This document shows positions 1 to 8,021 of a stretch of DNA of 64,000 nucleotides, in pieces; position 1 is the stretch's first letter, and every line of letters begins with the position of its first letter. Position numbers and translations under genes: made by a program. The stretch lies in NCBI RefSeq assembly GCF_009766105.1, contig NZ_LMUH01000001.1, positions 187,187 through 251,186 on the forward strand, written 5' to 3'. Under the pieces are notes generated by a model that was not told the origin of the DNA, searched no databases, and saw nothing but the letters and a program-made list of their open reading frames with translations. This DNA is from Granulicella sp. S156 (GTDB taxonomy: Bacteria; Acidobacteriota; Terriglobia; Terriglobales; Acidobacteriaceae).

Positions 1-61
1 CCCCGCTCACCGGTCGAGCGGCAACCATTGAGGCTCTTCGCCCAGCGTGCGGCTATATCGC

Positions 62-652
62 TTAGAGAACCTTCTTAAGTGAGCCCGGGGTAACGTGGAA
101 ATACTCTTCCACTTCGTGACATTTATCTTCGGTGTATGCACCGACCCATACCTTACGCACCACTCCAGATTGATCGATGACGATCGTTTCCGGCGTGCTG
201 TCTAGATGCAGCGCAGAAACCGCTCCGGTCGACGGCTGGTATACCGATTGCAGGGGAAAGCCAGCCGACTTTATGTACGCTTTGAGGCCCTCCCCACTCA
301 GCGAAACACCAATAAAATCAAATTGGTTGTGTTTCAGGTCGAATAGCTTCGTAATGTTCCCCAGGTTCCTTGCGCACCATCCGCACGTCGGTGAATAAAT
401 ATACAAGACCTTCGCCTTGCCCGATTGAGAACCGTCAACGAAACTAATGTGTTCTGGTTGGTCGTCGAGGCTGAGCGCATCCATCGCGAGAATGCGCGTT
501 CCAGCAATAGAAGGAAGCGATGAAGACGGTTGGCTCTGGATGTTTTGGATGTCCGCGCGCAGCTTGAGAACTTGATGCGCAAGCAAGACGTTCACGGCAA
601 TTGATGCTACGAGTAGAACAAGCGTAATGATGTCAAGTTTTTTCGCAAACAT
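62..652 (-). CDS. TlpA/thioredoxin-like membrane-anchored disulfide oxidoreductase
   Basis: This 196-residue protein has one N-terminal membrane segment (about residues 8-25) and a periplasmic thioredoxin fold. The redox motif is CGWC at residues 90-93, and a TPET stretch near residue 154 supplies the usual cis-proline. The family exchanges thiols and disulfides in exported proteins. AAGGGG lies about six bases upstream of the ATG, which supports this start. It is the last gene of a minus-strand group after a TIGR03435 gene and a Cys-rich secreted peptide, so acting on that peptide's cysteines is a reasonable inference. Base composition looks lower in GC than the rest of the window. Fold assignment is firm; substrate is not known. 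Confidence 0.85.
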   Translation of the reverse strand: MFAKKLDIITLVLLVASIAVNVLLAHQVLKLRADIQNIQSQPSSSLPSIAGTRILAMDALSLDDQPEHISFVDGSQSGKAKVLYIYSPTCGWCARNLGNITKLFDLKHNQFDFIGVSLSGEGLKAYIKSAGFPLQSVYQPSTGAVSALHLDSTPETIVIDQSGVVRKVWVGAYTEDKCHEVEEYFHVTPGSLKKVL

Positions 653-690
653 TATGGCCCCTTTATAACTGACAACTCAATAGTAAAAAA

Positions 691-1596
691 TCAGTTGGCG
701 GTCGGCCTTTCGATATGATCTATCACTACTAGAGATAATGGCACTTTGGAGCGATTGAGCTTAAAGCCTAGACCTTTTAGAGCCACCTGAACCAGAGCAA
801 AGTCATCGGACACGCCTTCTGACTGCAACTCCGAACCAGTTGAATTCTGATCCGGAATCTCTAATGTGAAGTCGTATCTTGCATCCAAGTTCGTTTTATC
901 CCGAATAGGGAGTCCCGAAAACAACGAGAGGAACGAAAGGAGTAGTCTCACCGAGGCATTTTGGAAGGTCCAGCCATGGCTCCCTTCCTTCTCGAAATAA
1001 GTTACGGTTCCTCCATCATCCCTCATAATTGCGTCAGGGGGAGGCGTCTCATCTGGCTTTCCAGCGGAGATTTTGAGTCCGCGGTCGATTTCAAGAAAGT
1101 AACCATCTACTTCAGACGCGGTGCGATGTGTTTTCAGGTGACAGCGGTCTTCAAGCAGCTTCTCGAACATCGATTGAAGCTCAGGGTTTTCCTCAGAGGA
1201 TGGTTTTTTTCGTAATTTTTGCCACGCAACTGCATCCTCGAAAGCTATTTTCGCGATGATGTCATACTTCTCATCAAACACCCAAGAAGGCGCGTTTCTG
1301 ATCCAATTTGGATCGCGCATTCTTACAGGGAAGTACGCGTAGGCGATAGTTCGCCAAAGAGGCATGCCGACAGCCTTATAGCCGTCCATGATAAATCCCG
1401 AAGGAGCATCGTCACCATTATTCTTGTGAATAGAAACGACATCAAAATTCAATTCAGACATGTTGGCAATGCTGGACGGGTTTGTTGCTTTCGCAAATGG
1501 GTTTCTCGCCTCAGCGCTTTGGCCAATTGCTCGTGACGGTATTGCCAAACAAATCGCGATCAAGCTCGTGAAAATGCATGTCACAACAGTACGCAT
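691..1596 (-). CDS. TIGR03435 family secreted protein (copy 1)
   Basis: A 301-residue protein with a signal peptide ending near AIPSRAIGQS. It carries the two marks of the acidobacterial TIGR03435 family: an N-terminal FDVVSI motif (here followed by HKNN rather than KPN) and the extreme C-terminal tail VIDHIERPTAN. The start is placed at the ATG preceded by AAGGA with seven bases of spacing; a further upstream GTG/TTG reading would add eight residues before the signal peptide. It lies 38 bp upstream of the TlpA-like gene on the same strand and downstream of a stem-loop that follows the Cys-rich peptide gene. The family has no established biochemical function. It is the most divergent of the six copies in the window. 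Confidence 0.85.
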   Translation of the reverse strand: MRTVVTCIFTSLIAICLAIPSRAIGQSAEARNPFAKATNPSSIANMSELNFDVVSIHKNNGDDAPSGFIMDGYKAVGMPLWRTIAYAYFPVRMRDPNWIRNAPSWVFDEKYDIIAKIAFEDAVAWQKLRKKPSSEENPELQSMFEKLLEDRCHLKTHRTASEVDGYFLEIDRGLKISAGKPDETPPPDAIMRDDGGTVTYFEKEGSHGWTFQNASVRLLLSFLSLFSGLPIRDKTNLDARYDFTLEIPDQNSTGSELQSEGVSDDFALVQVALKGLGFKLNRSKVPLSLVVIDHIERPTAN

Positions 1597-1641
1597 CGTG
1601 CTTTCCTTATGGTCGGTCAAAACTCATACCCCCGAAGAAAG

Positions 1642-1674
1642 ACAATCGGGGCGCCTCGAACCCGCCCCGATTGT
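1642..1674 (-). terminator. Strong stem-loop between Cys-rich peptide gene and TIGR03435 gene
   Basis: Bases 1642-1653 and 1663-1674 are perfect 12-bp inverted repeats (ACAATCGGGGCG and its complement) around a 9-nt loop. On the minus strand the stem is followed by a short pyrimidine run (TCTTTCTTC), not a clean U-tract. It lies 30 bp after the peptide gene's stop. It could be a partial terminator or an mRNA-stabilising 3' end that lets the short peptide gene be expressed more than the downstream genes. Confidence 0.6.
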
Positions 1675-1703
1675 TCACTTTCCTTGCGAATTTCGCGGAA
1701 AGA

Positions 1704-1907
1704 TTAGCACGCAGTGCAAACACTGGAATTCGGACTAGCTTCTGTGGTACCACAGCATCCGCTAGAGCATTGACCGCTCTTGCTGCAAGCTGCACCTACC
1801 GGTTTCTTGGAGTAATCAGGTTGAACTTGGCTGAACGCCGGAAGGACAAGAGTAGCTGCTGATGCGAGAATCACTGTTGAAGCGAATGCGAAAAAATACT
1901 TCTTCCT
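1704..1907 (-). CDS. Small secreted Cys-rich peptide, knottin-like pattern, no standard start codon
   Basis: The open frame encodes a typical signal peptide (KKYFFAFASTVILASAA, ending LPAFS) and a mature part of about 40 residues with six cysteines spaced C-X5-C-X3-CC-X11-C-X2-C. C-C-CC-C-C is the order seen in inhibitor cystine-knot peptides. The open frame extends upstream to an ATG at 2075, but that adds 56 residues with no sense as an N-terminus. At the position expected for a start, six bases after AAAGGG, the codon is AGG (1905-1907). ATG there would give MKKYFF. No GTG, TTG or ATG lies nearby in frame. Either the start was lost, a non-standard start is used, or there is a base error. 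Coordinates given are from that codon. Confidence 0.55.
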   Translation of the reverse strand, partial: RKKYFFAFASTVILASAATLVLPAFSQVQPDYSKKPVGAACSKSGQCSSGCCGTTEASPNSSVCTAC

Positions 1908-2075
1908 TTGTTCCCTTTCTCTGTTGAAAGTTGAAGAACTAGTTATTGATGAAGCAAAGCTCCACCAGAGACACAGCTTGACACCTTCTACTATCACGCT
2001 TCTCTTGACCGGACCGCAATAAATCAATTGCGAAGCGATGTGGGAGTATAGCTCAATCAAGTTCTGGCCGAACAT

Positions 2076-2444
2076 TATGCCTTTAGGTCAATGCGTTGCC
2101 CTTAGGCAGAAAAGATACACCGGCGTCTCAGAGGAAAGGCCGGCTCAAGTGTTTTGGTCCCATATAACGCGCGCGGAAGAAGCAAGGGGAAGTTGGACGC
2201 AGGTCTGCAAGAATTCGTGTTCATACATCAGCGCACTTGCATTCCTCGTGACGTCGGCATGATCGCATCCGACACGCCTGTCAATACATTGGCACATATG
2301 AACAATTTGCGGGGACAAATAGAGCGATACGCTTTGCAAGTCAATTTTTGGGACGTATCTCTTTCGTATCTCACCTGAGATTCAGTCGCTCGGGCAATCT
2401 CGCCGACATCCTTGCAAACTATTCATTTTGAAGGGAATATTTGG
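2076..2444. other. Intergenic region without a recognisable gene
   Basis: About 370 bp between the Cys-rich peptide frame and the tRNA. Open frames here are short and overlap on both strands, with no ribosome-binding site or family resemblance. It presumably carries the promoter of the leftward operon, but no convincing -35/-10 pair could be picked. Confidence 0.4.
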
Positions 2445-2518
2445 TAGCGTTACCGGGGCTCGAACCCGGACTCTTCGCCTTGAGAGGGCGACGTGTTAAC
2501 CAGTTACACCATAACGCC
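2445..2518 (-). tRNA. tRNA-Glu (anticodon CUC)
   Basis: The minus strand folds into a 74-nt cloverleaf. The acceptor stem is GGCGTTA/TAACGCT with discriminator A. The D arm is GTGT-AACTGGTTA-ACAC, the anticodon arm TCGCC-CTCTCAA-GGCGA (anticodon CUC, reading GAG), the variable loop five bases, and the T arm CCGGG-TTCGAGC-CCCGG. The 3' CCA is not encoded. All stems are complete apart from one G-U pair at the first acceptor position. Confidence 0.95.
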
Positions 2519-2643
2519 ACAGAACGGATGAGGAATCCGTTGCGACTTCCAAAGTATAGCAGACCGAAGCGGAAATAAGCTCCTTGACTGCGCTTCAAAA
2601 CGACACGGCCTCGTCATAGACCAGACTGATCCCAGGCAGCAGA

Positions 2644-2680
2644 TTCCCTGCGGGAATGACAACCAGAAAAGCAAGGACAA
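2644..2680. repeat. Solo REP-like half element
   Basis: The stretch containing CGGGAATGACAACCAGAAAA followed by GCAAGGAC closely resembles one arm of the two ~215-bp palindromic elements at 48.67-48.89 kb and 52.05-52.26 kb (CGGAATGACAACAAGAAAGG there). It lies just downstream of the DUF507 gene. It looks like a single-arm or decayed copy. Confidence 0.5.
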
Positions 2681-2698
2681 CGGCATAAACCGAAACCG

Positions 2699-2974
2699 CT
2701 ACAGCCCGAGCTTCTTGACCTCGTCGTTGTAGTACTTGCGGTACAGGATGTCCCACTCCTGCGAGCCTTCGACGATGATCTTGCGCTGCGAAGAGATCTT
2801 CTGGCGCGCAGCAGCATCGAGCTTCGTTTCGTCCGTCAGCAGCTTCTCGAGTATTTTGCGGGCCTCCTGGCGGATCGTGTTGCGATCCTCCAGAAAATCG
2901 ACTTCGTCGATCTCGGCCAGCGTGTCGGCGACCGTGTGGGCGAGTTTGTTGAGCTTGTCGCGGCTGATTCTCAT
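2699..2974 (-). CDS. DUF507 family protein
   Basis: A 91-residue soluble, charged, helical protein beginning MRISRDKLNKLA and ending EVKKLGL, recognised as the DUF507 family found mainly in Acidobacteria and Deltaproteobacteria. No biochemical role is established. Its ATG overlaps the stop of the upstream gene by four bases (ATGA), and that gene encodes a second DUF507 protein of the same length class, so the two are translationally coupled and may form a heteromer. That last point is inference. Confidence 0.85.
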   Translation of the reverse strand: MRISRDKLNKLAHTVADTLAEIDEVDFLEDRNTIRQEARKILEKLLTDETKLDAAARQKISSQRKIIVEGSQEWDILYRKYYNDEVKKLGL

Positions 2975-3249
2975 AGCACCGCCTTGTACTTGCGGGCGAG
3001 CTCGTTCTTCACCTTCTTGAACATCTCGGGGTAGCTGGCTCCGGTCTTGTGCATGTCGTCCTGGAACGCTTCGAGGATGACGCGGACCTCATCGTTGATG
3101 CGGTCTTCCAGCGAAAGCTCGTCGATGAGGCCGGCGGTGACGCGTTCGTCGACGATGGCCGGCTTCTCGGTCTTGATCATCTTCGCCGCGACGAGATGCT
3201 TATTCGTCTGCCGGGCGAGATAGCCTACATAGTCCTTGGAAAAAATCAT
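2971..3249 (-). CDS. DUF507 family protein (paralogue)
   Basis: A 92-residue protein starting MIFSKDYVGYLARQ and ending ARKYKAVL. It shares the DUF507 layout with the following gene: an N-terminal helix, a basic/acidic middle with a conserved run of Asp/Glu around EDRINDEVRVIL, and a C-terminal Lys/Tyr-rich helix. The start was chosen at the ATG with TTGGAG five bases upstream; the open frame extends about 60 codons further up, but that part is antisense to the neighbouring rightward gene. The promoter should lie in the ~100-bp gap shared with that divergent gene. Function unknown. Confidence 0.85.
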   Translation of the reverse strand: MIFSKDYVGYLARQTNKHLVAAKMIKTEKPAIVDERVTAGLIDELSLEDRINDEVRVILEAFQDDMHKTGASYPEMFKKVKNELARKYKAVL

Positions 3250-3352
3250 GGTCTCCAAAAGGTTAGCACGGTGAAATGGTTGAGTCAGCAGGTCTTTGCA
3301 CTCCAGCCAATTCTTCCCGCCGGTAGCGCACGAGCCTCCCGCATCTGCGAGA

Positions 3353-3823
3353 ATGGCCTTTATGCATTTGGACGACCTTTCTTCAGTAAAAGACGATATG
3401 GTGGCCTTCATCGCCGGGCATGGCATGAGGCGCATGAACAGTTACGTGCCCGAAGATGTGCCCACTGTCATCTTCGAAGAGGATGATAGCGACGGCTGGA
3501 AAGACTTCGTCGAACACGCCAAGTCCGCCAACGCCCCCTTCCTGACGATGAGTGAAGTGGTCCTCGAGCCGGAAGACGTCGCGACGCTGATCGGCCAGGT
3601 ACGCGATCACAACTACCCCGACCACGATGCCGTTGAGCTCGAAGAGGCCCAGGAACTGACCCAGCACGTCGGCAAGACCGGCTACCTGCAGCTTGGTTTC
3701 TCGCATGGCGGCGTCATGTATCTCTACGAGACCGCAACCGAGTGGTACGACACCTTCCAGGAACTCATGGAGACCGTCACGGACCTCGGCCAGATCATCG
3801 TCGACGACACCGACGAAGACTGA
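3353..3823 (+). CDS. Acidic protein of unknown function
   Basis: A 156-residue soluble protein, strongly acidic and ending DDTDED, with no signal peptide or membrane segment. The start at 3353 (MAFMHLDDL) is preceded by GCGAGA; the ATG three codons later is an alternative. The open frame upstream of it has no ribosome-binding site. I do not recognise a family. It ends seven bases before the GTG of recJ, so the two are probably co-transcribed, and it starts divergently from the DUF507 pair. Confidence 0.7.
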   Translation: MAFMHLDDLSSVKDDMVAFIAGHGMRRMNSYVPEDVPTVIFEEDDSDGWKDFVEHAKSANAPFLTMSEVVLEPEDVATLIGQVRDHNYPDHDAVELEEAQELTQHVGKTGYLQLGFSHGGVMYLYETATEWYDTFQELMETVTDLGQIIVDDTDED

Positions 3824-3830
3824 GGCTCGC

Positions 3831-5672
3831 GTGAACGAACAACCTGTCGTTCAGGAGCCCCAATGGCACCTTGCAGGCAAGACTTCCGAGGCCGCCGGGC
3901 AACTGGAACGCGAGCTGGCTCTTCCTCCCTCGATAGCCTGCCTGCTGGTCTGCCGGGGAGTTGAGACCGTCGCTGCGGCGAAGGCATTTCTCCATCCCTC
4001 GCTCGACCAGTTGCACGATCCGTACAAAATGCTTGGCATGGACAAGGCGGTTGCCCGCCTTCGTGCGGCACTGCTCGCGCAGGAGCCCGTGCTCATCTAT
4101 GGCGACTACGACGTCGACGGTACCGTCGCTACCGTGCTGCTGAAAACCGCGGCGGAGCGAGCGGCAGCGGCGATGGGCGTCTCTGCCGACATTCGCTATC
4201 ACATTCCGCACCGCATTCGCGAAGGCTACGGAATGCAGGAGTTGCGCATCGAGGCGGCGGCAGCTGAAGGAGTGCGCCTCGTCGTCAGCGTCGACACCGG
4301 AATTCGGGCCTTTGCAGCGGCGGAAGAGGCCGAACGGGTTGGCTTGGACCTGATCGTTACCGACCACCACCTGCCGGACGGAGTAGAAGGCATTCCACGC
4401 GCCGTTGCGGTCCTCAACCCCAATCAGCCGGGCTGCGAATACCCCTACAAAGAGCTCTGCGGAGCGGCTGTCGCGTTCAAGCTGGCGCAGGCATTGCTTG
4501 AAAGCTCGGTGCAGGACGACGGCGAACGCAGCCGTCTGCGCGAAAAGACGCTGCCCTCGTTCCTGAAACTGCTGGCCATCGCCACCATCGCCGACGCTGT
4601 CCCCCTGAAGGGCGAGAACCGGGTCATCACGGCGCTGGGACTGCGAGAGCTGCAGCGGCCGTCGCAGGCAGGGCTCAAAGCCCTTATGGAGTTGGCCCAG
4701 ATCGATACCTCCCACGCCATCTCCTCGACCGACATCGGCTTCCGGCTTGCTCCCCGCATCAACGCGGCAGGACGTATGGACATCGCCAGCGATGTGGTGG
4801 AGATGTTTCTGGCGAAGGATCCAGGAGTGGCGCGTACGCTCGCCGAAAAACTGCACCGCCTGAACGAAGAACGCCGGGCGACCGAGGCTGAAGCCCTGCG
4901 CGAGATCGAAGCACGGCTGGCCGAGATGGTTGCATCCCCCGCGGGCCTCGCGGCCTGCCTGGTGCTGGATGATCCCGCGTGGCATCGCGGGGTGATTGGG
5001 ATTCTGGCCTCCCGTGTCGTCGAACGCACCGGCAGGCCAGCCCTGGTGCTCGCCCATGAAGACGGCCAGGCCTACGGTTCTGGCCGGTCTATCGCGGGAT
5101 TTCACCTGCTTGACGCCCTCACCAGCGTAGATGCCGAGCAGGATACCCGGCTCTTTACTCGCTTCGGAGGCCACGCCCATGCGGTAGGTTTCTCTCTGCC
5201 CTCCGAACAAGTCGGCGAACTGCGCGACCGCATGGTGCGGTACGCAGCCTCCAGGGGTACGGCAGACGGTGGGATAGCGACTCTGGACTGCGACGTTGAC
5301 CTCAGGCTCAGTGAGATTACGCCGGATTTTCTGGCTACCCTCGAACAGCTTGGGCCTTTCGGCAACGGAAACGCCGAGCCGCTCTTCGTGAGCCGAGGCG
5401 TGCGGCTGGCTACGGCGCTCAAGGTCGTGAAGGAGCGGCACCTTCGATTGAGCGTCGAAGACACCGCTGATGGCGCGCGCTTTGGCGGCATGGCGTGGGG
5501 TCGGCGCACCGATTGGGCCGCTCGCGCACGCGAGGAAAACTGGTCGCAAGGCGATCTTCTCGACCTGGCCTACCGCCTCCGCCGCAACTGGCATCCTGAT
5601 TTCGGCGGATGGGAACTTGAAGTAGTCGCGATGCGTTCGATTGCATCCAACGAACCAGTCGAATCAACATAA
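3831..5672 (+). CDS. recJ: Single-stranded-DNA-specific exonuclease RecJ
   Basis: A 613-residue DHH-family nuclease that degrades single-stranded DNA 5' to 3' in recombination and base-excision or mismatch repair. Motif I is GDYDVDG (residues 91-97), VDTG lies near 154, and the name motif DHH is at residues 178-180 (TDHH). The DHHA1 part shows ASRVVERTGRPALVL and GGHAHAVG. A C-terminal OB-fold of RecJ type follows (LEQLGPFGNGNAEP). The start is the GTG at 3831, seven bases after the preceding gene; the open frame extends further up only as an overlap. Length is normal for RecJ. Confidence 0.95.
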   Translation: MNEQPVVQEPQWHLAGKTSEAAGQLERELALPPSIACLLVCRGVETVAAAKAFLHPSLDQLHDPYKMLGMDKAVARLRAALLAQEPVLIYGDYDVDGTVATVLLKTAAERAAAAMGVSADIRYHIPHRIREGYGMQELRIEAAAAEGVRLVVSVDTGIRAFAAAEEAERVGLDLIVTDHHLPDGVEGIPRAVAVLNPNQPGCEYPYKELCGAAVAFKLAQALLESSVQDDGERSRLREKTLPSFLKLLAIATIADAVPLKGENRVITALGLRELQRPSQAGLKALMELAQIDTSHAISSTDIGFRLAPRINAAGRMDIASDVVEMFLAKDPGVARTLAEKLHRLNEERRATEAEALREIEARLAEMVASPAGLAACLVLDDPAWHRGVIGILASRVVERTGRPALVLAHEDGQAYGSGRSIAGFHLLDALTSVDAEQDTRLFTRFGGHAHAVGFSLPSEQVGELRDRMVRYAASRGTADGGIATLDCDVDLRLSEITPDFLATLEQLGPFGNGNAEPLFVSRGVRLATALKVVKERHLRLSVEDTADGARFGGMAWGRRTDWAARAREENWSQGDLLDLAYRLRRNWHPDFGGWELEVVAMRSIASNEPVEST

Positions 5673-5739
5673 ACATCTGCATGTAAAAGTTTTGCTTCAA
5701 CTTGGAGGGTTGAGCGTCTTATATACTGGCGCTTTGCTT

Positions 5740-6990
5740 ATGGCACAACGAGAGTCTGGTCAAACACGCGGTTGGGTATGGGGCATCGCAACGCTTGTCG
5801 TGTGCGCTTTGCTCTTTTGGGCAGTCCGTGTAGCCTTCCGCGAAACGATAACTGTGAATACGGCAACGGTGGGATATCAGGACATTTTGAACTCTGTCCC
5901 GGCAAATGGCATCGTCCAGCCTATAGACGATTTTCAAGCCCATGCTCCTACCGCTGGCACCGTCGAAAAACTTTTTGTCGATCCTAGCCAAAAGGTCCGA
6001 GTCGGGCAGGAACTCGTCCGAATGGACGACAGCGAAGCCCGCAAGGGTGTCGTAGCAGCCCAGGCAGCGCTGCAGTCGAGCGAGGCTGCGCTGAAGAACC
6101 TGCAAAACGGCGGCACACACTCAGAACTCCAGACCCAAAACTCCGATCTGGACGCCGCGCAACTTCAGGAACGGCAAAACGCCACTTCGATGGAATCGAT
6201 TCAGGCCCTACAGGCGAAGGGTGCGGCATCGGCCAATGAAGTAGCAACGGCCAAACAGCGTCTGACCGAAGCACAGGCCCATGTTGCGACTTTACAGGCA
6301 CACCATACCAGCCCCTATGGCCCCACCGACCTTGCTACCGCACAGGCACAGGTGGCCCAGGCTCGCTCCTCTCTCCTAGCCGCACAGAGTGCCCTTGCGA
6401 GTGTCGATATCCACTCGCCCATAGCCGGCACGGTGTACTACATTCCTATCTCCCAGTACGACTTTGTGGCAGGTGGCGACACCCTGCTGGATGTTGCAGA
6501 CCTGTCGCGGATCCAGATCCAGGGTTACTTCGATGAGCCTGAGGTCGGCAAGCTGGCCGTTAACCAGCCCGTATCCATTGCCTGGGAAGCCAAGCCCAAT
6601 CATTTTTGGCATGGACACATCTCACAAACGCCAACGACCATCATCAAATATGGGACACGTTATGTCGGCGAGTGCATTATCACGGTCGATGACGCCAACG
6701 GCGATTTGCTGCCCAATACCAATGTCACGGTCAAAGTCACAACGCAGCAGCGAATACATGTCTTGAGTGTGCCTCGCGAGGCACTGCATACCGATGGACC
6801 AGATAACTTTGTCTACAAGATCGTCAATGGACGCCTGCACAGAACCCCCGTTCAGCTTGGGGCAGGACTGAACCTGATAAGCGCTGAAATCACAGGCGGC
6901 CTGGCAGAGGGCGATACCGTGGTCCTCGGCGCAACCACGGAAGCCGACCTGAGTGATGGGCTCGCAGTAAAAGCAAAGGCGCAGAGGTAG
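5740..6990 (+). CDS. HlyD/MacA-type membrane-fusion (periplasmic adaptor) protein
   Basis: About 416 residues. A single N-terminal transmembrane helix (WVWGIATLVVCALLFWAV) is followed by a biotinyl-lipoyl half-motif (PTAGTVEKLFVDPSQKVRVG). Next come a long Ala/Gln-rich coiled coil (about residues 110-215), the second lipoyl half (SPIAGTVYYIPISQYDFVAGG) and a beta-barrel/membrane-proximal domain. This is the adaptor that bridges an inner-membrane pump to TolC. The chosen ATG starts MAQRESGQTRG; the frame is open further upstream, overlapping recJ. The next gene starts on the base after its stop. Unusually, no ABC or RND pump gene is beside it, while two TolC genes are. Confidence 0.85.
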   Translation: MAQRESGQTRGWVWGIATLVVCALLFWAVRVAFRETITVNTATVGYQDILNSVPANGIVQPIDDFQAHAPTAGTVEKLFVDPSQKVRVGQELVRMDDSEARKGVVAAQAALQSSEAALKNLQNGGTHSELQTQNSDLDAAQLQERQNATSMESIQALQAKGAASANEVATAKQRLTEAQAHVATLQAHHTSPYGPTDLATAQAQVAQARSSLLAAQSALASVDIHSPIAGTVYYIPISQYDFVAGGDTLLDVADLSRIQIQGYFDEPEVGKLAVNQPVSIAWEAKPNHFWHGHISQTPTTIIKYGTRYVGECIITVDDANGDLLPNTNVTVKVTTQQRIHVLSVPREALHTDGPDNFVYKIVNGRLHRTPVQLGAGLNLISAEITGGLAEGDTVVLGATTEADLSDGLAVKAKAQR

Positions 6991-7989
6991 ATGGGACGGA
7001 AAGATATCCAGGGACTTGGGGTACGCGGGCTTTTGGTGGCTGGAATACTTTCCGCATCAGTGCTTCCCTGCTTCTCTGCCGATACTGCAACCAACCAACG
7101 GGCGGCCAGCGAACGGGCTCTTATGCAAGGACGGGTAGATGAGGCGATTGCTGGTCTGCGACCCATCGTGGCAGCTAATCCGCAGGATGGCCAGGCGCAC
7201 CTGCTTTTATGCCGCGCCTTCTATGCCGAAGAGTTGCCCGATCCCGCCGTATCCGAATGCGAAACGGCTCTGATCTCTCTGGATAAAAGCAGTGCGGCGC
7301 AGGACTGGATGGGCCGTGCCTACGGCATAAAGGCCAACCACTCCGGGCCCATCGCAGGCTACAAACTGGCCAGCAAGGTCAGGATTGCGTTTGAAGCAGC
7401 CGTCAACCTCGATCCCGGAAACGGCGATGCCGTGGACGATCTCAGCGAGTACTACGTGGGAGCGCCGGCGATCGTGGGAGGAGGGCTCGACAAGGCACTG
7501 GCTCTGGCCTCCCGTGTGGAAGCGCAGCTTCCCAAACAAGCCCATCGTACCCGTGCTCTCGCTGCCGAAAAGAGCAAAGACTACGCTACCGCCGAGCGCG
7601 AGTTTCAGGCTGCGGTCAGTGCCGGTGGACATCCCGACGCGTGGACAGACCTTGGCAACTACTATGCGCGGCGTAATGACAAAGGCAAAGCAGTCGACAC
7701 GCTGCGCCACGCCCTTAACGCCGACCGGACACACGACGCTTCGCTGTTGGATGTCGCCAGCATCCTGTTCGACATGCGTATTGAGCCGAAGCTGACCGAA
7801 CAGACACTGCGCGACTATCTGTCCTCCAATGCCAGGAGCGATGCGGCGCCGGTCTTCAAAGCACATCTGCTGCTGGGACAGCTATTGCAGAGTCAGGGTG
7901 ACAAGGCAGGCGCTCGCGATGAGTTCGCCCGCGCCCTTGCGCTGGCGCATGAGTATGTTCCTGCGCAAAAGGCTATGCAGCAACTTTAG
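6991..7989 (+). CDS. Exported TPR-repeat protein
   Basis: A 332-residue protein with a signal peptide (GLLVAGILSASVLPCFSADT) followed by tetratricopeptide repeats across most of its length. Examples are ALMQGRVDEAIAGLRPIVAANP, TAEREFQAAVSAGGHPDAWTDLG and AGARDEFARALALAHEYVPAQKA. Such repeats are protein-binding scaffolds. It abuts the adaptor gene (stop then ATG with no gap) and lies 32 bp before the first TolC gene, so a role in assembling this export apparatus in the periplasm is likely but inferred. Confidence 0.8.
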   Translation: MGRKDIQGLGVRGLLVAGILSASVLPCFSADTATNQRAASERALMQGRVDEAIAGLRPIVAANPQDGQAHLLLCRAFYAEELPDPAVSECETALISLDKSSAAQDWMGRAYGIKANHSGPIAGYKLASKVRIAFEAAVNLDPGNGDAVDDLSEYYVGAPAIVGGGLDKALALASRVEAQLPKQAHRTRALAAEKSKDYATAEREFQAAVSAGGHPDAWTDLGNYYARRNDKGKAVDTLRHALNADRTHDASLLDVASILFDMRIEPKLTEQTLRDYLSSNARSDAAPVFKAHLLLGQLLQSQGDKAGARDEFARALALAHEYVPAQKAMQQL

Positions 7990-8021
7990 AGTGGCCACAG
8001 TCACCTATGCAGGAGAGAGCT

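Noticed and set aside
2154..2378. Short frames between the Cys-rich peptide and the tRNA
   Set aside because: Overlapping on both strands and without start signals.
3795..5594. Long minus-strand open frame (599 codons) opposite recJ
   Set aside because: It is the antisense of recJ, has no family resemblance or ribosome site, and high GC makes such shadows common.
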